The notes beneath the pieces were generated by a model, which was not told the DNA's origin, ran no database searches, and saw only the letters and a program-made list of their open reading frames with translations. 64,000 bases of DNA, taken from a bacterium HR19 (lineage in GTDB: Bacteria > Calescibacteriota > Calescibacteriia > Calescibacteriales > Calescibacteriaceae). This document shows positions 24,630 through 33,231 of the stretch, piece after piece (positions within the stretch are counted from its first letter, which is position 1; each line of letters opens with the position of its first letter). The stretch is taken from assembly GCA_002898315.1 (NCBI GenBank), contig BEHV01000006.1, positions 1-64,000 of the forward strand, read 5' to 3'. The translations under genes were made by a program, and so were the position numbers.

Positions 24630-26192
24630 TTAAACTTTTTTGACAAGCAAAGTCATTCCATCTCTTCCAACAACTTTCAGCTGGTCACCCTTTGCAATAT
24701 TTTTTTCTCCCTCAGCAACTTTGGCTTCCCATATTTCACCTGATATGAAGATTTTTCCTTTACCATCTTTGAAATCAGAAATCGCTTCTCCGATTTCCTC
24801 CATCAATCCCTCAAAGCCGACGGGTGATTTTTTGAACTGCGCTCTTATCCCCTTATATGCTACGAACACAAAAAAAGCAGCAGTGAATAAAGTAGTAGAT
24901 ATTATGACCCTATACGACGCACGCAAAAAAGGTTCAGGAGACCTAAAAAGCATAAGAGAACCAAGTATTATACTTGCTATCCCAGCAAGAGTGAGTAGCC
25001 CAGAAGATGCAACTTTGACCTCAAGCAAAAAGAGAATTATTCCAGTTATAATAAGCAGAATTCCAGCCCAGTTGACAGGAAGAGTTTGAAGAGAATAAAG
25101 TCCTAAAATAAGGCATATCGCTCCCGCAACTCCCGGGAAGATGGCTCCGGGATTTGCAAGCTCAAAGAATATCCCCCATATACCTATCATAAGAAGTATG
25201 TAAGCTATATTTGGGTCAGAAATGACTTTGAGGACTTTGTGCTTCAAGTTCGGTTCAAACCTTACAATCTCGTAGCTTGAAAGGTCAAGTGTGATCTCTC
25301 CAGCAGATGTCTTCACTTTTTTACCATTTATTTTTTTTATCAGCTCTTGAACGCTTTCGGCAACAAGGTCAACGACATTATTTTTCACTGCCTCCTCTGC
25401 TGTTAGAGTAGCTGCATCTCTGACAGCTTTTTCAAGCCAATTTGCATTTCTCCCGTGCCTTTCAGCAATAGACCTTATATAAGCGACAGCATCGTTTTCT
25501 ATTTTTTTCCTCAGCTTTTCATCAATTTCTCTTCCTCCCATCATAACAGGAGATGCCGCACCTATTGAGGTTCCGGGAGCCATAGCGGCAATATGAGCAG
25601 AAACTGTTATGAATGTTCCAGCAGATGCAGCCCGAGCCCCAATAGGCCAGACAAAAACACAAACAGGAACATAAGACGACTCTATCGCCTGAATTATCTT
25701 TCTCATTGATAAATCAAGCCCCCCCGGAGTATCAAGAAGAATAACGATGAGTTTTGCTCCCTTTTCTTGTGATTCTTTTATGCCTTCTATTATAAAGTCA
25801 GCAACAGGTGGGCTTATTGCTCCTTCAACTTCAAGAACAAAAACCTTTGAAGAAGACATCTCAGAACGAGAAACTTTCTTTCCACCAGGTTCTACACCCT
25901 TTTCAGCTTCTTCAGATGAATAATCTTCGGAATGAGTTTTTTCTTCTTCTTTAAAATTCTTCTCCTCTCTCTTTTCTTTCAATTTTGACTCTTTATCTTT
26001 AACTTGCTTATCTTTTTGCTTAACCTCCCCTTCATCTCTTCCGAGAATATCTTTTATAAGCTTGTCTATAAGGGGTTTTTCATCTTGAAGGAGAACCGGA
26101 GAATTTCCCAAAAACTCAACACCCATGAGGAACTCAAAAGCAAAAATTAAAGATAAAGGCAACAGCACAGTGAGAAATTTATATCCCATCAT
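24630..26192 (-). CDS. NfeD/ClpP-class membrane-bound serine protease
   Basis: This protein has a signal-anchor, a charged Lys/Glu/Ser-rich linker (residues 60-115), a ClpP/SppA-like protease domain with the nucleophile in IGARAASAGTFITVSAHIAA (about residue 190), four C-terminal membrane segments and a terminal OB-type NfeD domain (GEIWEAKVAEG). It matches the 1510-N/STOPP protease family, usually paired with a stomatin; none is seen here. I place the start at ATG 26192 (520 residues), where the membrane anchor begins; the longer frame to 26306 would overlap the upstream gene by 29 nt. Confidence 0.88.
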   Translation of the reverse strand: MMGYKFLTVLLPLSLIFAFEFLMGVEFLGNSPVLLQDEKPLIDKLIKDILGRDEGEVKQKDKQVKDKESKLKEKREEKNFKEEEKTHSEDYSSEEAEKGVEPGGKKVSRSEMSSSKVFVLEVEGAISPPVADFIIEGIKESQEKGAKLIVILLDTPGGLDLSMRKIIQAIESSYVPVCVFVWPIGARAASAGTFITVSAHIAAMAPGTSIGAASPVMMGGREIDEKLRKKIENDAVAYIRSIAERHGRNANWLEKAVRDAATLTAEEAVKNNVVDLVAESVQELIKKINGKKVKTSAGEITLDLSSYEIVRFEPNLKHKVLKVISDPNIAYILLMIGIWGIFFELANPGAIFPGVAGAICLILGLYSLQTLPVNWAGILLIITGIILFLLEVKVASSGLLTLAGIASIILGSLMLFRSPEPFLRASYRVIISTTLFTAAFFVFVAYKGIRAQFKKSPVGFEGLMEEIGEAISDFKDGKGKIFISGEIWEAKVAEGEKNIAKGDQLKVVGRDGMTLLVKKV

Positions 26193-26277
26193 TATAGAAA
26201 ATTTAAGCAAACACCAAAAAAACTTTGATATTTTCCTCTTATTTCCATTTAAAGCGAAAGATAAAAAAATCTGAACT

Positions 26278-28140
26278 TCAATCCTGAAACAGAGGAAAAT
26301 CATCAAATATCTTTGAAACCGGCTTTATGTGTATATCTTCATCTATACCGGAAATTTCTATCTTAGCTCCATTTAGAACATATAACCTTTTTGCCATGGT
26401 TTTTATTTCTCCGAGAACTTCGTGAAATTTTTGTTTTTGCCCAGATAAAAGCAAAGAAAGCAAAATCTCTGCCCATTTCGAATAGTTGACCGGGTCAAGC
26501 TCATAACCTTTCAGGTACGCCGAAGCCGATTCAAAAAAGTTCCTCTGCATAAGCTTGATTTTCCCCATAAGAAAGTAAAAATCAGGACACCCGGGGAAAT
26601 TCGTTATGGCGAAGGAACAGAATTTTTCAGCAGACCTCAGATCACCAAAAGCAATGGCATCATTAGCAAGGAATATAAAAATCTGCGTCTGGAGAACTTT
26701 AGCCAGACCTCTTTTAAGCTCGCCAACATCTTCTATGAAAGAGAGCCAGAGATAATCAGCGTAGCTTTTCAAATATGTATAGTGAGAAAAAGCAGTGAAA
26801 GAAAACACATCGGGAAACCCAGAAATATAGATCGCGTTTTCTCCTTCTTTATCTAAAATTTTCAAAAACCTCAAAGCGGAGTTCAGGAAATCATCTCTCA
26901 TCCCAAAAGAGTAGTTAAGAAAAGATAAATTATACCATAGTACAGCAGAGTTTGGCTCAAAAGATAAAGCAGATAAAATATACCTTGAAGATTTTTTATA
27001 TAGTTCCTCTTCGTCTCCTCTTCTTTCATTCCCACGCATCTCTTTTCTCAAAAGAAATAGGTACATGAAAGAAATTTCATTTAGAACCGAAGCTCTGAAA
27101 ATCTTGCTTTTTTCTCCCACTAAACACTTTAACTCGTCGAGAAAGTTAAGTCCTATCTCTTCTGCTCTACTCACAAACCTTTCGTTCGTAGGAAAATTGA
27201 AAATTGTATTTACAAGTGTTTTGAAAGTTGCCAGACGCAAAGATATATCATCTTGTATCTTTTCCGACCCTCCTCCTCTATCTATCTCAAATATTTTCTG
27301 CCACACATAGTTTTCTGATATATGAGAGATTTCAGAGAACGCTCTTGATGTAATCTTATCTCTTTCCTCATCAGATATCTCAAGGTATTTTAACATAAGC
27401 TCTTGAAGGTTATCTTCTCTGTATGGAATTGCTGATTCCCACTTTGTAAGGTATTTCCATGCTTCCAGATTATCTTCTTCAAGAAAGAGAAGTGAATTAC
27501 ATCTTACCGCCTCAAAGACCCTCATGTTCATCTCTTTCCTCACACTCATGTTGAACACAATCTTTGAAGAAGAAAGAACTTCTGAATATGTCTCCCCTTC
27601 ATATAAACCAACACCAACAGCAATTTTATACTTTTCTGGGAGAAGAAGTATCTTACGCAATGCAGAGTTTCTTCTTGAATGAATACCTGGGTTGAGATTC
27701 CCTAAAAAAACAACATCTATCTTTTTATTTTTTTTGAATTTAGGTTTGGGGACTCTCCAGCTTGCGTGTATAGCGAAAACAGGCAGAGGATAAACCTTAA
27801 AGGGTAATTTCAAATTTTTCAGTTTTTCAAATCCCGCTTCATCAATGATGACAAGCTTGAACTTCCGAGCGTTTTCAAAAACAAGGGGTACATTCAAGTT
27901 CCAATCAGTCCAAACACAAGAAAAAGTGCGTTGTGAGTTAGGAATGAGAGAGTATTCGGGAGAAAAAACCACAAAATCACCGGATAGATCAGGGTCAAGA
28001 GTTATTTTGTCTTGCTCAAGAATTTCTTTTTTACCCTTCGTAAAAATTCCCTCTGCGTTTTTCACAACTTCGTAAAAATGAAGTCCAACATCATGAGATG
28101 AAGATATGACTTTTATCTTTTCCATTGGAGGTAAAGTCAT
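26278..28140 (-). CDS. CgeB-like glycosyltransferase fused to TPR domain
   Basis: This 620-residue protein has a GT-B-type glycosyltransferase half: IDVVFLGNLNPGIHSRRNSA near residue 140 and the CgeB-like signature KIVFNMSVRKEMNMRVFEAV near 200, followed by NSLLFLEE. From about residue 300 on it is helical with TPR-like units, including SAVLWYNLSFLNYSFGMRDD and ASAYLKGYELDPVNYSKWAE. Such GT-TPR fusions often glycosylate proteins or surface polymers. No signal peptide. An internal ATG 15 nt downstream is an alternative start. Neither substrate nor acceptor is evident. Confidence 0.75.
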   Translation of the reverse strand: MTLPPMEKIKVISSSHDVGLHFYEVVKNAEGIFTKGKKEILEQDKITLDPDLSGDFVVFSPEYSLIPNSQRTFSCVWTDWNLNVPLVFENARKFKLVIIDEAGFEKLKNLKLPFKVYPLPVFAIHASWRVPKPKFKKNKKIDVVFLGNLNPGIHSRRNSALRKILLLPEKYKIAVGVGLYEGETYSEVLSSSKIVFNMSVRKEMNMRVFEAVRCNSLLFLEEDNLEAWKYLTKWESAIPYREDNLQELMLKYLEISDEERDKITSRAFSEISHISENYVWQKIFEIDRGGGSEKIQDDISLRLATFKTLVNTIFNFPTNERFVSRAEEIGLNFLDELKCLVGEKSKIFRASVLNEISFMYLFLLRKEMRGNERRGDEEELYKKSSRYILSALSFEPNSAVLWYNLSFLNYSFGMRDDFLNSALRFLKILDKEGENAIYISGFPDVFSFTAFSHYTYLKSYADYLWLSFIEDVGELKRGLAKVLQTQIFIFLANDAIAFGDLRSAEKFCSFAITNFPGCPDFYFLMGKIKLMQRNFFESASAYLKGYELDPVNYSKWAEILLSLLLSGQKQKFHEVLGEIKTMAKRLYVLNGAKIEISGIDEDIHIKPVSKIFDDFPLFQD

Positions 28141-28216
28141 AAATTAATCTGAATCGGAAAACAGGATATATTGATTACCTTGAAAAATTCGCCCGCACTT
28201 TATCAGCAAAATTTTT

Positions 28217-29686
28217 TCAGATTTCCCACAGCTCAGAAAGTTTCTTAAAAAGCGTCTCTACATTTCGCTCCTGAAAATTTTCATCTTTTGAGAGAAAATC
28301 TTCTGTGAATTTTTGAATTTCTGATACCTTCTGAACCGCAAACTCGTTATTTTTGTTTTTTTCTCTTATATAGTCAAAGAGTAGTTTGTGAGATTGCTTT
28401 TTGACCATAACTTCAAGACCATCTAACATCTGCCGATGTGGAGTTCCTTCCCATATAGATAGAATTATTGATTCTCTGAACAATCTCTCTACTGGGAACT
28501 CTTCTAATATTCCGAGTCCGCCGAACATCTCCATAGCCCATTTTGATGTCTGTATAGCCATTTCAGCGGTGCAATACTTTGCTATATGAGACATAAGGCG
28601 AAAGAGGTTGAACTTATCTGAAAAAGGTGGGACTTCACGGAAGACCTCGTTGTAAAGAGATACACAGTCGTATCCCATTTTGAAACACTTCACAAACTCG
28701 TTCACCTTATCTTCAAACTGCTTTCTCGCCAGAATGTGGTCTATCACATTTTTTCCAAAGGCAAATCTTTGTGAAGCGAATTTCAGAGCGAGAGATATAG
28801 CTCTCTGAATGACCGCAACGCTACCGAATATATTAGCAAGACGGGAAGAGTTGAGAACATCTAAAATCTCATATATACCCCACTCTCTTTTCCCGAGAAG
28901 ATAAGCAGAAGAGTTTTTCATTTCAACTTCGCCTGTGGGAACAGACCTTGTGCCTACTTTGTTTTTCAATCTCCTCACAAAGTAGTTAAGGGAACCATCT
29001 TTTTTATATTTTTTTATGAGGAAGAGAGCGAGACCTTTTACATTTTGCGGAGCAGATTTCGGACGCGCTGCGACAACCGCAACCTCGGCTCCAACATTAG
29101 AAGCAAAATATTTCTCCCCATTTAAAATCCAAACCCCGTCTTTCTCCTCAGCGGTCGTCTCAACAGAATAGCCAAGGTCTGAACCACCTTTTATCTCCGT
29201 CATCCATGTGGCACCCTGCCAAACTCTCTCATCTTTTCTCCTCATAAGAGGCAAAATCTCGTTCCTTATATCATCTGAACCATACTTGAAAACAGAAAGA
29301 GCAGTAGATAGAGAGACAGTATATGGACATCCCAGCCCCGCATCAAAGAAAGTGACTATATACTCAATAAGATAAAATGGCTTTATAGACCCCTTATCAA
29401 AAACCCTATCTATAATACCTCTTTTATACCCTTCGTATAGCATCCTCCAGTACTCCGATGGATATTGAATTTCATCTACTCTCTTTCCCGTCTCATCATA
29501 CATTTTGAGCCAAGGAGTTCTGGCTCTATCCACAGATTCAGAGATTTTCTCGCCTTCTTCCTTCCACCATTTTTCATAATCTGAAAGCTCTTCAAAAGGA
29601 ACAGATTGAGAAATGACATCTTTCCCGAGAAAAAATTCAAGTGCCTTTGAAGGAGAATGTATAACCTCTTTTATCTTTTCAAACAT
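28217..29686 (-). CDS. Acyl-CoA dehydrogenase, AidB-like
   Basis: This 489-residue flavoenzyme has all three acyl-CoA dehydrogenase domains. Motifs: QGATWMTEIKGGSDLGYSVE (FAD/substrate, AidB-like), then WILNGEKYFASN, RLANIFGSVAVIQRAI, FGGLGILEEFPVERLFRE and LSIWEGTPHRQ, which provides the catalytic Glu. The 100-residue C-terminal extension is helical. AidB-like members act on branched or unusual acyl-CoAs, but the substrate is not known here. The TAAAAT at 29699-29694 (minus) ends exactly 7 nt before the ATG, with no Shine-Dalgarno, a leaderless-type start. Confidence 0.92.
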   Translation of the reverse strand: MFEKIKEVIHSPSKALEFFLGKDVISQSVPFEELSDYEKWWKEEGEKISESVDRARTPWLKMYDETGKRVDEIQYPSEYWRMLYEGYKRGIIDRVFDKGSIKPFYLIEYIVTFFDAGLGCPYTVSLSTALSVFKYGSDDIRNEILPLMRRKDERVWQGATWMTEIKGGSDLGYSVETTAEEKDGVWILNGEKYFASNVGAEVAVVAARPKSAPQNVKGLALFLIKKYKKDGSLNYFVRRLKNKVGTRSVPTGEVEMKNSSAYLLGKREWGIYEILDVLNSSRLANIFGSVAVIQRAISLALKFASQRFAFGKNVIDHILARKQFEDKVNEFVKCFKMGYDCVSLYNEVFREVPPFSDKFNLFRLMSHIAKYCTAEMAIQTSKWAMEMFGGLGILEEFPVERLFRESIILSIWEGTPHRQMLDGLEVMVKKQSHKLLFDYIREKNKNNEFAVQKVSEIQKFTEDFLSKDENFQERNVETLFKKLSELWEI

Positions 29687-29782
29687 AAAAAATATTTTAA
29701 CCCGATTTCCAAGCGTTTTAATCAGTTTCTAAAAAAATGTTTTCAACACAAATTTTAAAACAAAGATAAATTTATTATAGCG

Positions 29783-30724
29783 ATGAGAAGAGAGATAAAG
29801 CTCATCATAAACCCAAACAGCGCAGGAGGAAGGGGAAAAAAAGTAGCAAACTACATAGGAGAAAAGTATTCAGATTTATTTTCAGAGATAGTTTTCACCA
29901 ACGGACCTGAGGAAGCAATAGAACTCGCACGAGAATCGGAGAATTTTGATACTGTCTGCTTTGTCGGGGGAGATGGAACTCTGAACGAAGTTATAAACGG
30001 AGTCATGAAAATACCAGAAGAAAAAAGACCAAAAGTCGGAATTATTCCCGTAGGAACGGGGAACGATTTCATAAAAACCATAGGGATTCCAAAAGATATT
30101 GATAAAGCAATTGATATAATTTTGCAGGGGAAAACAAAAAAATTAGATGTAGTCCTCTGCACATTCAAAAACTTTGAAGGTAAAGAAGTAAAAAGGTATT
30201 ACATAAATATAACCGAGTTCGGAATGGGAGGGGAAGTTGCAAACCTTGTGAATAAATACGGAAAAATCTTTCGCGGAACTATTCCGTTTCTCATCTTCGC
30301 TATAATCTGCAACTTCACATACAAAAACAAAAGAGTGAGAATAAAGACAGATTCAGAGAATGAAGATTTCAGAGATTTTTCCGCTGAAATAAGAGTCGTT
30401 GCAGTAGCCAACGGCAGATTTTATGGAGGAGGTATGCAGATAGCTCCGTTTGCAGATGTACAAGACGGACTCCTTGATATTGTAATAGTAAAAGATATGA
30501 ACTCAATTGAAACTCTCAAATCAATACCTCTTTTATATCAAGGAGAAAAGGGATTTGAAAAAGCCAAAAAAACAAAAAAAGTCCTATATTTCAGAGCGAG
30601 AACCGTTGAAGTTGAGGCGGACGAAAAAGATAAAATAATGATAGAAATGGAAGGAGAAGTTCCCGGACACACACCCAAAAAATTTGAAATCATATCAAAA
30701 AGTGTTGATTTCATAGTGCCTTAA
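29783..30724 (+). CDS. Diacylglycerol kinase family lipid kinase (YegS/DagK type)
   Basis: This 313-residue protein has the DAGK catalytic domain: LIINPNSAGGRGKKVANYIG at the start, VCFVGGDGTLNEVINGVMK (residues about 60-75, nucleotide binding) and GIIPVGTGNDFIKTIGIPKD (about 92-110), then the C-terminal beta-sandwich with VAVANGRFYGGGMQIAPFAD. Such enzymes phosphorylate diacylglycerol or related lipids at the membrane. Length is typical (290-330). The PqqD-like gene starts 10 nt after its stop. Confidence 0.93.
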   Translation: MRREIKLIINPNSAGGRGKKVANYIGEKYSDLFSEIVFTNGPEEAIELARESENFDTVCFVGGDGTLNEVINGVMKIPEEKRPKVGIIPVGTGNDFIKTIGIPKDIDKAIDIILQGKTKKLDVVLCTFKNFEGKEVKRYYINITEFGMGGEVANLVNKYGKIFRGTIPFLIFAIICNFTYKNKRVRIKTDSENEDFRDFSAEIRVVAVANGRFYGGGMQIAPFADVQDGLLDIVIVKDMNSIETLKSIPLLYQGEKGFEKAKKTKKVLYFRARTVEVEADEKDKIMIEMEGEVPGHTPKKFEIISKSVDFIVP

Positions 30725-30734
30725 AATTTCTAAA

Positions 30735-31004
30735 ATGAAAAGGTATCTGAAAAAAGCAGATTTTGAAAAAAAGATAGAGGAGAGATTATTCCTTGTAAAA
30801 GGTGATAAAATCTTCTTGCTAAACGAAGCAGGTACAATAATCTGGGAAATCCTTGACGAACTGCCATCAGAAGAACACATTAAAAAATTTATATCTCAAT
30901 ATATGAAAGAAAAAACCAAAGTCAAATCTGATATAGAAAAAAAGATATTCTCATTCATAAAAGAACTCAAAAAGAATAAACTTATAGAAGAAGTAGAAAA
31001 ATAA
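30735..31004 (+). CDS. PqqD-like RRE (RiPP recognition element) protein
   Basis: This 89-residue protein matches the PqqD winged-helix family: FLVKGDKIFLLNEAGTIIWE corresponds to the beta hairpin plus LNxxaaxIWxllD signature, followed by a helical part with DIEKKIFSFIKELKKNKLIE matching the closing eiexDVxxFLxxLxxkgLi pattern. PqqD domains bind leader peptides for radical-SAM or other RiPP enzymes, but no precursor peptide, radical-SAM enzyme or PqqA is in the window. It sits 10 nt after a lipid kinase and 75 nt before a Ser/Thr kinase on the same strand. Confidence 0.75.
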   Translation: MKRYLKKADFEKKIEERLFLVKGDKIFLLNEAGTIIWEILDELPSEEHIKKFISQYMKEKTKVKSDIEKKIFSFIKELKKNKLIEEVEK

Positions 31005-31079
31005 AAGCATAAAAAACCTCATCCGAAAATCTATTGTGAGCAAAAAATAATTCAGGTAAAGTAAAATTATTTTAGGAGA

Positions 31080-32426
31080 ATGAAGAAATTTGGTCAATAC
31101 ATAATCACAAAAGAGATAGGCGAAGGAGGAATGGGGAAAGTATATAGGGCTTGGAAGGTATCTGAAGCGGGATTCAAAAAACTTGTCGCAATAAAAATAC
31201 TCAAATCCTCAAAACATACAGAACTTTTTATAAATGAAGCAAAAATATCTGCAAAATTTGACCACGAAAACATAGTAAAAACCAACAACTTCGGAAAAAT
31301 AGAAAACTCCTTCTTCATAGAAATGGAATACGTAAAAGGAATAAACCTTATGGAATTTCTCAAAAAGGCGAATGAAATCCCTCTTGACATCTTTCTTTTC
31401 ATATCAGAAAAAATCCTCACAGCAACAGAATATATTCATAACTTTGAAGGAAGAAGATTGATTCACAGAGACATAAATCAAAAGAACATACTTATATCTT
31501 GGACAGGCGGTGTAAAGCTATCTGATTTCGGAATTACACTTCCGCAGAACGATAAAATTGACCCCTTCGGGAAGTTAAGCTATGTTCCCCCAGAAGTCAT
31601 AAGTGGAAACCGTTGGACCCAACAGGGAGATATATGGAGCATAGGAGTTGTCATGTGGGAAATGCTTACATCTCAAAGGTTGTTCTCATCTCCAAACCCA
31701 GAAGAGGTAAAAACAAAAATAATCAAAGGTTCTATACCCCCTCCTTCATCTATAAACCCCATAGTTACAGAACACATAGATGAAGTTGTAATGAAAGCTC
31801 TCTCAAGAAACCCTTTTATGAGATATAACTCTGCCGAAGAGATGCTGAACGCCCTCAAAATCGCCTGTGAAAAATCTTCAATACCTCAAATATATCAGAA
31901 GGACTTCGCAGAATTCATACAATCTTGCTTTTCAGAAAAAATAAGAGAAGAAGAAGCAGAAATAGCAGAAGAAGAAAGGAAAATTCCCGACTTACTCATT
32001 GAAAACCAGAGTGGAAAAATCAGCAACGAAATCACAGAAAAAATCACTCCAACCTTGAACAAAACCCAAAAGAGCAATAAAACATCAGAAAAATCAGCAA
32101 AAAAAGAAAAAACAAAAAAACACGTAAAAAGAAAGATAAAAACAAATATAAAAGAGCTATCTCTATTTTTTGGAATATTTCTCGGATTCTCAACAGGAAT
32201 CCTGAAATCAATATACGAGATTAAAAAAGCTCAGGAATTCCTGAAAAACGGTACAAAACTCATCTCACAAAACAACATATCTGCAGGAAAAGAGCTTATA
32301 AAAAAATCATTTGAGATTTCAGGAGTGAAGGAAATAGAATTCATTTTGCGTGGTTTAGAAAATGTTGAACAAGAAAATCAGCAAGCCGAGAAGCAAAAAA
32401 ATTTCCGAAAGGTTCAAAAACGATAA
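31080..32426 (+). CDS. Hanks-type Ser/Thr protein kinase, single-pass membrane
   Basis: This 448-residue protein has an N-terminal kinase domain (about residues 5-265): glycine loop EIGEGGMGKVYRAW, catalytic Lys in LVAIKIL (about 37), HRDINQKNILISW (about 129; the usual Lys after HRDx is Asn), DFGITLP (about 149) and GDIWSIGVVMWEMLT. A Lys-rich linker follows, then one hydrophobic segment LSLFFGIFLGFSTGI near 360 and a C-terminal helical tail. The Asn change is also common in myxobacterial-type kinases (HRDVSPxN), so activity is likely. Its last 86 nt overlap the antisense cbiX-like gene. Confidence 0.92.
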   Translation: MKKFGQYIITKEIGEGGMGKVYRAWKVSEAGFKKLVAIKILKSSKHTELFINEAKISAKFDHENIVKTNNFGKIENSFFIEMEYVKGINLMEFLKKANEIPLDIFLFISEKILTATEYIHNFEGRRLIHRDINQKNILISWTGGVKLSDFGITLPQNDKIDPFGKLSYVPPEVISGNRWTQQGDIWSIGVVMWEMLTSQRLFSSPNPEEVKTKIIKGSIPPPSSINPIVTEHIDEVVMKALSRNPFMRYNSAEEMLNALKIACEKSSIPQIYQKDFAEFIQSCFSEKIREEEAEIAEEERKIPDLLIENQSGKISNEITEKITPTLNKTQKSNKTSEKSAKKEKTKKHVKRKIKTNIKELSLFFGIFLGFSTGILKSIYEIKKAQEFLKNGTKLISQNNISAGKELIKKSFEISGVKEIEFILRGLENVEQENQQAEKQKNFRKVQKR

Positions 32427-33114
32427 AGTTCGCAGAAAACTCTGAAAGCGACTTTTCAATCTTTTTCAGAACAAATCCGCGAAATAAAACAACAGGGATA
32501 ATAAATACATAAGAAAATCGTTCAAGATTTAGAGCGCTCAGGACATCTTGAACTCCCGGAAAGTTAGCATCACAGAAAGACACCTCAAAGTATCCTGGCT
32601 TTCCCGCTTTCTCCCAAACGAGACGAGAGAACCTGTAAAAATCAGATGTAGCTTCTTCATCAGAAGAACCCCTGCCCACAAAAAGAAAAAGAGACCTTGC
32701 AAGAAACTCATTGTCTATCTTTTTTTCATCTCTCAGAAAATCAATATAGGAATTTATATAGTCCGCAAAAAAATTTGGGAAGCCCTCTATACCGTAAAAA
32801 TACTTTAAGAGAAAAAAGTTTCTCATTCCCCGAAGTTTATTCTCTATGTCTTTTATATGACCCGCCCTGAAAATAAGAGCAGGTTGAACAAAAATTCTTT
32901 CAAAACTCACATCATCACCCTGCTTTTGCAGTTCTTCAAGAAATTCATCAAACGTCGGAGATTGAAATTCCAAAAAAGCTCTCTTGAAAACAATACCTTC
33001 TGCTCTCAAGCTACTTATCTTCTGCTCGAGAATCTGCGAAAGAACAGAAAACCCTTCTGAGTTCTCTTTATCTGGACTGCCATGAGATAAAAATACATAA
33101 AGAACTTTCTCCAT
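32341..33114 (-). CDS. CbiX/SirB-like sirohydrochlorin chelatase family protein
   Basis: This 257-residue protein resembles two tandem CbiX domains: the first begins VLYVFLSHGSPDKENSEGFS with the metal-binding His; the second has ARSLFLFVGRGSSDEEATSD and FYRFSRLVWEKAG, in which the His is replaced by Arg. CbiX inserts Co2+ or Fe2+ into sirohydrochlorin for cobalamin or siroheme. I place the start at ATG 33114 (MEKVLY); the open frame upstream is hydrophobic and poorly conserved-looking. No other tetrapyrrole gene is in the window. It overlaps the 3' end of the convergent kinase gene by 86 nt. Confidence 0.72.
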   Translation of the reverse strand: MEKVLYVFLSHGSPDKENSEGFSVLSQILEQKISSLRAEGIVFKRAFLEFQSPTFDEFLEELQKQGDDVSFERIFVQPALIFRAGHIKDIENKLRGMRNFFLLKYFYGIEGFPNFFADYINSYIDFLRDEKKIDNEFLARSLFLFVGRGSSDEEATSDFYRFSRLVWEKAGKPGYFEVSFCDANFPGVQDVLSALNLERFSYVFIIPVVLFRGFVLKKIEKSLSEFSANFIVFEPFGNFFASRLADFLVQHFLNHAK

Positions 33115-33231
33115 AACAAAAAGAAAATAAGAAAATTTCTGAGTAAAAATAAGAAAGCAGAAAGGCAAGGTGTTCAAAAAAAATACAGAAAAAGCATAAC
33201 GCAAAACCTTACCGAGTAAAAATTAAAAAAT

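Noticed and set aside
24640..25089. 149-residue open frame on the plus strand
   Set aside because: Antisense to the C-terminal membrane region of the NfeD-type protease; Ser/Pro-rich shadow sequence.
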